A program made the translations under genes and the position numbers. 35,605 nt of DNA from Chondrus crispus (taxonomy: Eukaryota; Rhodophyta; Florideophyceae; Gigartinales; Gigartinaceae): positions 1 to 35,605 of the forward strand of contig NW_005178518.1 in NCBI RefSeq assembly GCF_000350225.1, written 5' to 3'. Position 1 is the stretch's first letter. Every line of letters begins with the position of its first letter. Below are positions 26,414 through 34,797 of the stretch, piece by piece. Below the pieces are notes generated by a model. The model was given only the letters and a program-made list of their open reading frames with translations. It was not told where the DNA came from and did no database searches.

Positions 26414-28984
26414 TTACCCTTTTTTCGAACTACCCGTGCTATCGGAGCTAACCTCCTGGCTATCGACGGCCAGGTCCTCTTCCGGTAGCCGGTCGCGTGG
26501 GTCGGGACGATTCCCCCACTGCGGCTCGGCGGCGTCGGCGAAGTACTCCGGTACTTCCGGGCCTTGACCTGCGGCGTCCGGTCGTCGCAGGATATGGGGG
26601 ACGAAGCGAGTCGGCTCTCCTTCGTGACCCTCCGTGGGTAGAGGGTACGGATCCTCTACCCAGTCTTGCAGGTACATTATCGCATTTTGTACCTGTTGGG
26701 GTAACCGAGAACGGTCTCGGTCCCCTCTTTCTCCTTGTCGGGGGTACCTTGTGTCCGCCTGGCGATAGGCGGGTCGATCCCGACGATCGACTTCGTTACG
26801 ACGGTACCCGCCTCCACGGGGAGCGAAGCGTGCGCCCCCACCCGTTCGGTTCGGGAAACCTTGACGCGGGGGACGGCCCTCGCCCACCGCTTGCCAATGG
26901 AGATTGCGCGCACCGGGGCGCGTCTCCATCTGGTAGCGGTAGTTCCTGTACGCCGTGAACATTCGTTGTTCCGGCGACAGGAACGGGCACGCGTACATGG
27001 CATGCCCGTACGTACGGCATAGCCAGCACACGTACGCGCTGCCGTCCGTTGAGGCGAAGGTCGCCGCGTGCCGCGCCTCCTCATCGGTGAGGAGGGGCAC
27101 GCGAGGCGCTTCGCCTCCTGCATCTCGGCTCGATATGTCGAGCTCTGCGACCCGGGGGTCCGTACCCCTTGCAACCCTTGGAGTGGCCGCGAAGGCGGTC
27201 GCGTAACTCGATGTCGTTCCGGTCGACATCGGTGAGGGGGTTCGTGCCCCCGCGGGCCCTGCTCCTTGCGTAATGAGGACAGGGTCGGCCTGCCACTCAT
27301 CCTCCCCGATATGGAGGGTCGAGGCGGGCGAACTTGTCGCGGCGGACTTCGTAGTCCTGCCAGCCTTCCCTGCCGGTTTCGAATCCAGCAGAGGTAAACC
27401 GCGCCGAGCGCGGTACGTTGTACCTTCCGCCGTGGCGATACGGCGGATGGTCGGAAGATCGGTCTTCTGACTGCCTGGCAGCCTTTGCACAGTTTCGGAT
27501 ACTGCGGCACGGGTTGCCGGTGCAAGTCCCCGCACGAAGTAGTGCGCGAGGGACTGTTCGGAGAAGACTGCCGTGCATCGGAACGCGGCAGTCTCGAGTC
27601 GGTCAGCAAACGTGCTTTCCGTCTCATGCCATTGCTGTCGCGCCGTAGCTACAGCGTCGTACGCTTCACCTAACACGTCGTCCGTGAGGTAGCGTTTTAA
27701 GAATTGATTCACGAGCCCCGGCCAGCTCACGTCGTCGTGGAGCTGGCCGGCGCGGAGGCCACGCATCGTATAACTCGTATACAGGCGCTCCGCGTCGCGC
27801 TCGAGGAAGTGCGCGAGGACTCGTACCGCAACACCTTCGGTCAGGTGTTGCGAGTTGAAGGTGATTCGGATATCCTTCAAGAACGGCAGCAGCTGGATCG
27901 GGTCGGTACAGTCGAAGCTGCGCATCGTGGGACGGATCCCACGACAGCGTTGGACGTACTTCGCGATCCGTCCCGCGTCACCCGAGGTAACGAGCCTCGA
28001 GGTGTTATCCAAGCGGTACATACGATAGTCAGCAACGGCGCTGAACTCTTGGATCATCGTATGTACCGGCTCGAGCCCGGGTTCAGCGGGACCCAGCGTG
28101 CCGAAGGAGGTAACCGGTAGCGTACGGACGTCTACCGGACCTGGATGCTCGGCGTAACTCGCCGGCGGGTAGCCGCCCCAGCGGGGATCGACGGAGAACA
28201 TCGGTTCTCCGGACCCGCGGGCGGCTCCTCCACGGTCCTTTTCGTCCGCGTACGATACGCGGTCCACTTGCCGCCTACTTCCGGCGATAGGCGGCAAGGC
28301 TTGGGTCTCAGACGCGAAGTTCGCGTCTATCGGAGGACGGCTTCCTTCTGCAGTCCGACTGGTAGCGGCACCAGTCGGACGCCAACCTTCGGGGGCGGCG
28401 GCGCGCGGAGGTACGGTACCACCGGGCCCTCTCGGGAGGGCACCGGGTAGCCTTTCGGCCATGGTACGTTCCATGTCACGAGCACGCCGACGAGTGGCGT
28501 CGAGCTCAGCGGAGAGGTGCGCGAACGCACCCAATTGCTCTGCGGACGGAGAGGTTCGGTCCTGGGGTCGTCTCACCGAGGTCGGCCTCTCAGGACGACC
28601 TTGCCCGGACGGTCCGGGCGAGGCGAAACGGGAGTCTTCGACGAGCACGATCCGCGAGTGTAACTCGTCGATCAGTGCTCGGAGGTTCTCTAAGGACTGC
28701 GTCACTCTATCGAACCTCCCTTCACGCAGGGAGCGGAGTTCGGCCATACATCGAGTGTATACATGGTCCGATACATCGATCCGAAGGGAAGTACGGACTT
28801 CCTCGATGTATTCGGCTATGCGTTCGAACATCGCCGCCGCTCTTTCCTCGGAGGAACCGAGCGACGGTTCGCGGTCACGAGGACCTGCGTCGCCGTCGCC
28901 CGACGGGGCGGATGGGGACTGCACAGCGGCCGGACTCAGATCCGCCGCTTCGGAGCGGATCGAGGGCTCAAACTCTTGGCTCAT
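26414..28984 (-). CDS. gag: Element B Gag polyprotein
   Basis: 856 residues, long for a Ty3/gypsy Gag. The ATG at 28984 is the first one after the LTR and primer-binding site, 81 bases from the LTR. Residues 46-118 are a likely coiled coil, 120-350 a Pro/Gly/Ser/Arg-rich linker, and about 355-500 match the capsid-like retrotransposon Gag core (DCTDPIQLLPFLKDIR, then a series of helices). A CCHC zinc knuckle follows at Cys653, Cys656, His661, Cys666 (CX2CX4HX4C), then an Arg/Gly/Tyr-rich RNA-binding tail. It would form the particle that packages element RNA. The N-terminal extension is unusual. It ends at 26414, overlapping the protease frame. Confidence 0.95.
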   Translation of the reverse strand: MSQEFEPSIRSEAADLSPAAVQSPSAPSGDGDAGPRDREPSLGSSEERAAAMFERIAEYIEEVRTSLRIDVSDHVYTRCMAELRSLREGRFDRVTQSLENLRALIDELHSRIVLVEDSRFASPGPSGQGRPERPTSVRRPQDRTSPSAEQLGAFAHLSAELDATRRRARDMERTMAERLPGALPRGPGGTVPPRAAAPEGWRPTGAATSRTAEGSRPPIDANFASETQALPPIAGSRRQVDRVSYADEKDRGGAARGSGEPMFSVDPRWGGYPPASYAEHPGPVDVRTLPVTSFGTLGPAEPGLEPVHTMIQEFSAVADYRMYRLDNTSRLVTSGDAGRIAKYVQRCRGIRPTMRSFDCTDPIQLLPFLKDIRITFNSQHLTEGVAVRVLAHFLERDAERLYTSYTMRGLRAGQLHDDVSWPGLVNQFLKRYLTDDVLGEAYDAVATARQQWHETESTFADRLETAAFRCTAVFSEQSLAHYFVRGLAPATRAAVSETVQRLPGSQKTDLPTIRRIATAEGTTYRARRGLPLLDSKPAGKAGRTTKSAATSSPASTLHIGEDEWQADPVLITQGAGPAGARTPSPMSTGTTSSYATAFAATPRVARGTDPRVAELDISSRDAGGEAPRVPLLTDEEARHAATFASTDGSAYVCWLCRTYGHAMYACPFLSPEQRMFTAYRNYRYQMETRPGARNLHWQAVGEGRPPRQGFPNRTGGGARFAPRGGGYRRNEVDRRDRPAYRQADTRYPRQGERGDRDRSRLPQQVQNAIMYLQDWVEDPYPLPTEGHEGEPTRFVPHILRRPDAAGQGPEVPEYFADAAEPQWGNRPDPRDRLPEEDLAVDSQEVSSDSTGSSKKG
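26420..26426 (-). promoter_or_regulatory. Candidate -1 frameshift site, gag to protease
   Basis: G_AAA_AAA followed by GGG and the gag stop TAA (26416-26414). A one-base slip back continues AGG GTA AAG ACG in the protease frame, which is open there. An A6-G3 run one codon before a stop is the most obvious slippage point in the overlap; transcriptional slippage is an alternative. Confidence 0.45.
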
Positions 28985-29044
28985 CTCGACGCGATCGGTT
29001 CGCGGAGGGAAGCGGAAGTCTTCTCGGAGATCGGACTCCAGGGT

Positions 29045-29063
29045 CTTCTAGGTCGGGAGACCA
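29045..29063 (-). other. Primer-binding site of element B
   Basis: One base after the 5' LTR end (minus strand) comes TGGTCTCCCGACCTAGAAG, complementary to a tRNA 3' end. Seventeen of its first 18 bases equal those at 12807-12824. The match fixes the orientation of B and shows that A and B share a primer tRNA, which I could not name. Confidence 0.75.
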
Positions 29064-29064
29064 C

Positions 29065-29738
29065 TGTAGCATAAACACCCCCAACGGAGAGGGGTGTATG
29101 CACAGCTCGACGTAGACCCCGTCCGAACGGGAAGACGGGGGTGAAGCGGGACACCAGCTAACGGCACCGGGCAGCGGGCCCGGGTAGCGTGGTAGAGCGG
29201 GAACGGGGAGGACGCCGGTACGCGCGAGCGGTTCGACGCCTCGACGCCCCGGCGCGGTACTGGGTAACGATCCAGTACCGACGGGCGGAGGCGGAGCCGA
29301 CTCGTGGGCGTACCGCGCGCGTCCTCAACCCGCGCTCGGTGCCGCTCTAAGGTAGTTAGCGAGCGCTACCTTAGAATAAGCGGGAAGGCGGACCTTGACG
29401 GTCGGTGGGTGACAAGTCCCTGCTTGTCCTCCTCCCCCCGCCGCCGGTCCGCTCCATATTTAATGTACATAATAACCTATCATAATAGTACAGTACCGAT
29501 GTACTGTAGCGACGTACTGTAGCGGTCGGTCGACACTGTAATACTGTCAGCCATCGGGGCTGACAGTACACGTGTGTGTGCGCGCTCTTCGGTCCCGCGC
29601 GTACACGTGTACACGTGCGCCCCCTGTACTCGGGGTTACACGTGGTGGTACTGTAGAGCATCGAGCTCTACAGTAACCGATCCGATTCTGAGTTGATCTA
29701 ATCTAAAATAAAGCCCCAGGGGGGGGGGTTATGCTACA
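29065..29738 (-). repeat. 5' LTR of element B
   Basis: 674 bp with the same TGTAGCATAA / TTATGCTACA ends and about 98.7% identity (counted by eye) to the copy at 14877-15549. As the 5' LTR it should hold the promoter for gag-pro-pol. Its right edge is fused to the interrupted RT of element D, whose open frame happens to begin with an ATG inside the LTR end (29731). Confidence 0.95.
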
Positions 29739-32394
29739 GCAAGTAGAAATCGCCGAGGAGGACCGCGACAAGACGACGTTCGCGTCGCACTGCGGGTTGT
29801 ACCGTTTCCTCCGCATGCCGTTCGGTTTGAAGAATGCCCCCGCGACATTCCAGCGGGCCGTCGACATTATACTGTCGCGGGTAAAATGGGAAACCGCACT
29901 GGTGTACCTGGATGATGTTATCATCTACTCCAAGACCGTAACGGAACACTTCGCACACGTCCGCGAGGTTCTACGCCTGCTGCGGGATGCGGGTGTGTCG
30001 CTGAAGTTGTCAAAGTGCGCTTTCTTTGACACTTCAGTCACCTACCTGGGACACGTGATTCGACCAGGTAGGCTGGAGGTCGAGCGCCGCAAGGTGGTCG
30101 CCATCGAGCGCGCTCGACCACCCCAGAACCAGACGGAATTGCGGTCCTTTTTAGGGATGTGCAATGTCTACCGTCGGTTCGTGAAGGGCTTCGCAAAAAT
30201 AGCCGCACCGTTAAATCGAAAGACCGGGAAAAATCAACCGTTCGAGTTCGAGGTACTCACCGATGAGGAATACGAGGCGTTCGTTGAGCTCAAGAAACGC
30301 CTCGTGTCACCACCGATTCTCGCGTTACCCCGTCACGGAAAGAAGTATACCCTGGATACGGACGCTTGCGCGTACCAGGTCGGCTGCGCCCTGCTACAGG
30401 AGCAGCCGAACGGAGACCGCCTACCGATCGGGTATTGGAGCCGCGCCCTCACGGACGCGGAGAAGAACTATACAACTACCGAGAAGGAATGCCTCGCTGT
30501 CGTCTGGAGTATACTCACGCTTCGACCATATCTGTATGGGAACACGTTCGACCTCCGTACGGATCATGAGGCCCTCCGATGGGTCCTCAACCTGGCGGAT
30601 AGCTCCGGCCGGCTAGCGCGCTGGCGTCTCCGCCTAGCCGAGTACGACTACGACGTACAGTACCGGCCGGGTATCAAGCATCAACTCGCAGATGGCGTAT
30701 CACGCCTCCGAGTTGAGGGCGCAAATTCCAAACCGGTCGACGACGAGGTCCCGTGTTTCGCGGTACAATGGCGAGAGGAGGAGCATAACCCCGGCCAAGG
30801 TACCGTACACTGGGAGACCCCCGTCGACCCGGGGAGAGCTGAGCACGCGTTCGCGGTTATACCCGAAGAACGCGACGTCTCATCCGTAACGGTAGAAGAG
30901 TTCCTTCGAGAACAGGCCGAGGACCCCTTCTGTAGGGCGGCCGCCGAGACCGTGGGGAATCCGGACTCGCGCTACGACGTTGACCGATACGGGTTCGTCG
31001 TCCGCAAGTCCCCCCTCGATGGGACCCTGCAGCGGGTTGTACCGAAACGGCTCAGGGCGAAGATATTGTACCTCGCCCATCATCCCCGCCTGGCAGGACA
31101 CCCGGGCGGTACGAGAATGTATTATACCCTCCGGCGGGAATATTATTGGCCTCATATGGCCAACGACGCCTTCAGTACCGTACGGAATTGCGCCTCGTGC
31201 GCCGCCACCCGGGGAACCCTGGTGCGGCATCAGAAGGACCTCAAGCTATTCCCAGCGGCAGGGCCGCTGGATTTTGTCGCCATGGACCTGCTGGGTCCTT
31301 TACCGAAGACGGCGCACGGGAATCGCCACGTGCTCGTCATGACCGACCGGTTTACGAAGCTGACGCGCAGCATCCCGTTACGGACAACCACCGCATCGGT
31401 TGTGGCAAACGCCTTCCTGGACAATTGGGTCTACGTATACGGCGCACCCCGTTACGTGCTAACCGATAACGGACCACAATTTGCCGCCAAGTTCTTCGAC
31501 GCGGTGTGCGCCTTGCTGGGGGTGAGGCACTACCTGACTACCGCCTATCACCCCCAGACAAATGGGCAAACCGAACGGTTCAACCGCACCCTGGTGCAGC
31601 GCCTCCGACACTATGTCGAGGAGCATCAGAGGGACTGGGACGAGTACATCCAGCCCCTGACCTTCGCGTATAACACGCAGGGCCACCGGTCAACGGAGAC
31701 AACCCCGTTCGACCTGGTGCTGACGCGACCACCGGCCGGATTGGCACTGCCCGGTACTGTACCACAGGACGCCGGATCCCACACGGAAGACCGGCGGACC
31801 CCGGTACAGTACAAGCGCGCGACGTTGCGGAAGCTCCGGGATGCCCTCGAGCGCACGCGGGTGAAACTAACCGCGGCGCAGAGGAGGTACAAAGCCGACT
31901 TGGATAAGAAGGTGCGCTTCCGTCCGGTCATCGCGGTGGGAGACTTTGTCTACGTGGACTGTCCACCGCGGCCGTTGACGAGCGCCGAGCGGGGAGACCT
32001 GCCAAGCGACGGAGGAGGACCCTCCGTCAAGCTCTTACCGAAAACGGAAGGCCCGTTTCGGGTCCGATCCGCTACGGAGGCCACAGTGGTCGTCGACCAA
32101 GACGGGGTCTCGAACCGCGTGAGCATCGATCGGGTAACCAAGATGCCGCGGGGACCCCACGACCCTACTGTGGCCGCACCGACGACGGACCCGCCGGCGG
32201 GAACACCCGAACCGCCAGCCGAGTACGTGGTGGACCACTTGGTCGCCCACCGGGAGACCCGCAGCGGCGGCCAGTACAAGGTCCGCTGGTATGGTTTTAC
32301 CCCAGCGGACGATACCTGGGAACCCGCCGAAGGCCTCCCGCAACCCTTCATCGACCGCTTCTGGCGCGCGCGGGCAACCGCGCGCCACCGCTAA
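29731..32394 (+). CDS. pol: Element D pol, N-terminally truncated
   Basis: 887 codons counted from an ATG supplied by the LTR end of B (29731); true pol sequence starts at residue 4 (QVEIAEEDRDKTTF), so the RT lacks its fingers and the first catalytic Asp. Present are YLDD at 59-62, RNase H (Asp209, Glu253, Asp278), integrase zinc residues (His450, His457, Cys487, Cys490) and catalytic Asp519, Asp579, Glu615, and a C-terminal chromodomain at about 825-875 (YVVDHLVAHR, KVRWYGFTPADDTWEPA). It is clearly homologous to pol of B but diverged, so a different lineage. The rest of the frame is intact over 2.6 kb, which suggests that the truncation is young. It cannot make active RT. Confidence 0.93.
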   Translation: MLQQVEIAEEDRDKTTFASHCGLYRFLRMPFGLKNAPATFQRAVDIILSRVKWETALVYLDDVIIYSKTVTEHFAHVREVLRLLRDAGVSLKLSKCAFFDTSVTYLGHVIRPGRLEVERRKVVAIERARPPQNQTELRSFLGMCNVYRRFVKGFAKIAAPLNRKTGKNQPFEFEVLTDEEYEAFVELKKRLVSPPILALPRHGKKYTLDTDACAYQVGCALLQEQPNGDRLPIGYWSRALTDAEKNYTTTEKECLAVVWSILTLRPYLYGNTFDLRTDHEALRWVLNLADSSGRLARWRLRLAEYDYDVQYRPGIKHQLADGVSRLRVEGANSKPVDDEVPCFAVQWREEEHNPGQGTVHWETPVDPGRAEHAFAVIPEERDVSSVTVEEFLREQAEDPFCRAAAETVGNPDSRYDVDRYGFVVRKSPLDGTLQRVVPKRLRAKILYLAHHPRLAGHPGGTRMYYTLRREYYWPHMANDAFSTVRNCASCAATRGTLVRHQKDLKLFPAAGPLDFVAMDLLGPLPKTAHGNRHVLVMTDRFTKLTRSIPLRTTTASVVANAFLDNWVYVYGAPRYVLTDNGPQFAAKFFDAVCALLGVRHYLTTAYHPQTNGQTERFNRTLVQRLRHYVEEHQRDWDEYIQPLTFAYNTQGHRSTETTPFDLVLTRPPAGLALPGTVPQDAGSHTEDRRTPVQYKRATLRKLRDALERTRVKLTAAQRRYKADLDKKVRFRPVIAVGDFVYVDCPPRPLTSAERGDLPSDGGGPSVKLLPKTEGPFRVRSATEATVVVDQDGVSNRVSIDRVTKMPRGPHDPTVAAPTTDPPAGTPEPPAEYVVDHLVAHRETRSGGQYKVRWYGFTPADDTWEPAEGLPQPFIDRFWRARATARHR

Positions 32395-34797
32395 AACTGC
32401 ACCGGACAGACCCGGCGCGGATGGAATGGACCCGTCGGCGGGGCGACCCGACGCGACGATGGCCAAGGAAACCCTCGAGCCCGGGTTAGCACACGGGAGA
32501 CAAGACCGAACGGGGGGGGTACCGACGCGGAAATACTGTCAAGGCGAGCCCTCGTCGGCGGCTCAAGAGCGGGGTAAACCGCGACCGAACCGGTAGCAGA
32601 GCCAGGAACTGGGTGTGTGTGGCCCTCAGAGCACGGGCGGCGGTTTCAAATACGACCGATTTTGGGGACCGCCCAATCGGAGCTCGTCAATCCGCCGAGA
32701 AGCCACCCGCCGCAAGAAAAAAGCAGGCAGAAATTACTAAGAAAAAGGCCGATTTCCCCGCTGAGTCGCTGGTGGGGATGCACCCCGGGTGGCGCGGAGG
32801 GGGACGGGAACCCGCCCCCGCGACGACCCGCCACGAACACGACACTGTGCGGTCCCTCGCCCCGCGAACCGCGGTACACGCCGGCCCCTTCAAGACCGAC
32901 CGGGCAGCTCGGGGAAAACCCGCCGTGGCACCCCCGACCAGACCGCCGAGGCGATCCCACCTCGATGGACGACCCCAGGGGGACGTGCTACAGGCCTCCC
33001 ATAACCGCTTACTCACTACCGCATGGAGCGCGGGCGACCGCGCGCAACATTGCCCCGTGCCGGATTAACCCGGCGCGGAAGGGCCCTGGACGGCAAGGAG
33101 GCGACTCCGGTCGCCGGCTTTTAATTAAGCCTAAAAGGGGGCTACGTTTTTCCTCCTAGAAGGGTGGAAAAAAATTGTAGCTCCCTCCCGTTAACGGCAT
33201 TGTATTCCCCAGGTCTGGCCGCGTCCGGAGGTCCCAAGACGGAAAACCGACTTTGGGAAGGCACAGGCGGATTTGGAAACCGGAACTGTAAAACGCTGTT
33301 TCTGCTCGTTTTTTACAGTGTCCTTTCGTTTCCAAATCGTGCCTCCGCGGAAAGTGGCAACCGCAGGACTTACCGACCGGTTTTGGACGAACGACAGAGC
33401 GTACCGCCGCCGGGAGCTCCCCGGTGACCGCACAGACATGCTGGCGGGTCACACACCTCGCTGTCTCGCGGGTGAAAGAGCGCCGTTTTTGGAAAAATGG
33501 CCAGCCCTCCGGGGCTGCGGGAAAAAACACTTCCGCGCGACCGGCTAGGCCTTGCCCGGCGCAAGCGGAAGCCGCCTAACGACATTGGTTGGCCATTCCG
33601 TACGGTTTGGGTGACGTGGGCTGCTCCGCTGCCGCTGCAGACCCGAATTTCCGCCCGGTCCTTCACGAGGACACAGTACCGGAAAAAGGGCTACGTTTTT
33701 CCCTCTAGCAAATAGGAAAAAAATCGTAGCCCCATTCCGAGAACGGATTCGTCCTCCTGAGGTCGTTGCCGACCCAGGGGTGTCAAAACATGGAAGACCC
33801 CATTTGGAAACCAGAACGGTTTCTATTCGTTTCCTGCAGTTTCTTCCAGTTTCCAAACCAGAGTCACTGGGAAGTGGTCTACCAAGCGGTTCTTGCCTAC
33901 CTTTCGGATGGCAGAGGCGCGTAGCCCACCAGGAGGGCGCGCGACGTACCGTGGCGGACTGTGCGGTGACGCCTCCGCAAATTTATGGAGGAAAACTAAG
34001 AGGAGATCTTGGAAAAACGGCCAGCCCTTCGGGGGTGAAGTCGAAAGTGGGGATTTCTCCCGCTGTTTACGCGCGGCTATACCCCTCGCATGAGGCGAAA
34101 ACCGCCCCACGGGGGTAGCCGGCAAACCGTACGGTCATGGGCGAAGCAGGCCACCCTACAGTACGGTACTGGGGGTGACCCCTGGGACTGAGTTCTCTCT
34201 CAGTCGCCAGAGGGACTACTGTATGCAGTCAGGGGCGACAAGTTGCCCGCCATGAGGATGGGGAAAAATTGTAGCCCCCTCTCGAGGACGGCACCGCCCA
34301 CAAGGTACCAGCCCGGGCATGTGGGTACCGGCGCCGTCAAACCGTCAAGGATAAACTCCCTGTGGGGAGCCCAGGAGTGGTGTGAACCGCAACCAAACGG
34401 GGTACAGACCCCGGATCCGCGCATGTGTGGCCCTCAGCGCCCGGGCGGCGGTTTAAAAAAATATACCGATTTTGGGGAGCACCCAATGGGAGCTCGTCAA
34501 AAAAGCAAAACGCCACCCGCCGCACAGAAAATTCAGGCACGTTTTACTAAGAAAAACGCCGATTTTACGGCAAACCGTCGGTGGGGATGGGCACCTCGTG
34601 CTGCGCAGGGACGGGAAACTACCTCCGCAGCACCGCGCCGCACCCACCGCGAGGCCATCCACCGCGGCCCGCAGGGGCCGGCGGGGCACTGAGACCAACA
34701 AGAACCATTCGGGGAGCTAGGAGAAGAAGAATGAGGAGACTACTTTACCGTAAAGGAAGGGGGCTTCGGTTCGCTACCCTCACCGCCCCCGAAGACC
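32395..34797 (+). repeat. Non-coding repeat array downstream of element D pol
   Basis: No gene is recognised. Two kinds of diverged direct repeats are seen. A unit of about 547 bp starts at 33139 and 33688 (both GGGCTACGTTTTTCC), with a partial third near 34232; each carries an inverted repeat pairing that motif with GGAAAAAAATTGTAGCCCC and, later, GGAAAAAYGGCCAGCCC. A second unit of about 380 bp (32478-32860 and 34307-34690) flanks the first, sharing GTGTGGCCCTCAG and CCGATTTTGGGGA blocks. A G8 run at 32512-32519, about 120 bases after the pol stop, might be a polypurine tract relic. Confidence 0.7.

Larger units (their letters stand above)
14877..29738 (-). mobile_element. Element B: complete Ty3/gypsy chromovirus-like retrotransposon
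   Basis: A 14.86-kb element in minus orientation: 5' LTR (29738-29065), primer-binding site, gag, protease, pol with chromodomain, a 6.1-kb module with an opposite-strand ORF, polypurine tract and 3' LTR (15549-14877). All sense genes are open, and the LTRs differ by about 8 substitutions and one G-run indel in 673 bp, so insertion is recent or the LTRs have been converted. Order RT, RNase H, integrase and a C-terminal chromodomain places it among the Metaviridae chromovirus-like elements. The flanking bases (CACAT on the left, GCAAG on the right) are not a target-site duplication, so the outer junctions are not those of a simple insertion. Confidence 0.93.

Noticed and set aside
33139..34231. 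CRISPR-like or satellite array
   Set aside because: Only two to three units of about 547 bp with strong divergence and no short repeat-spacer order.
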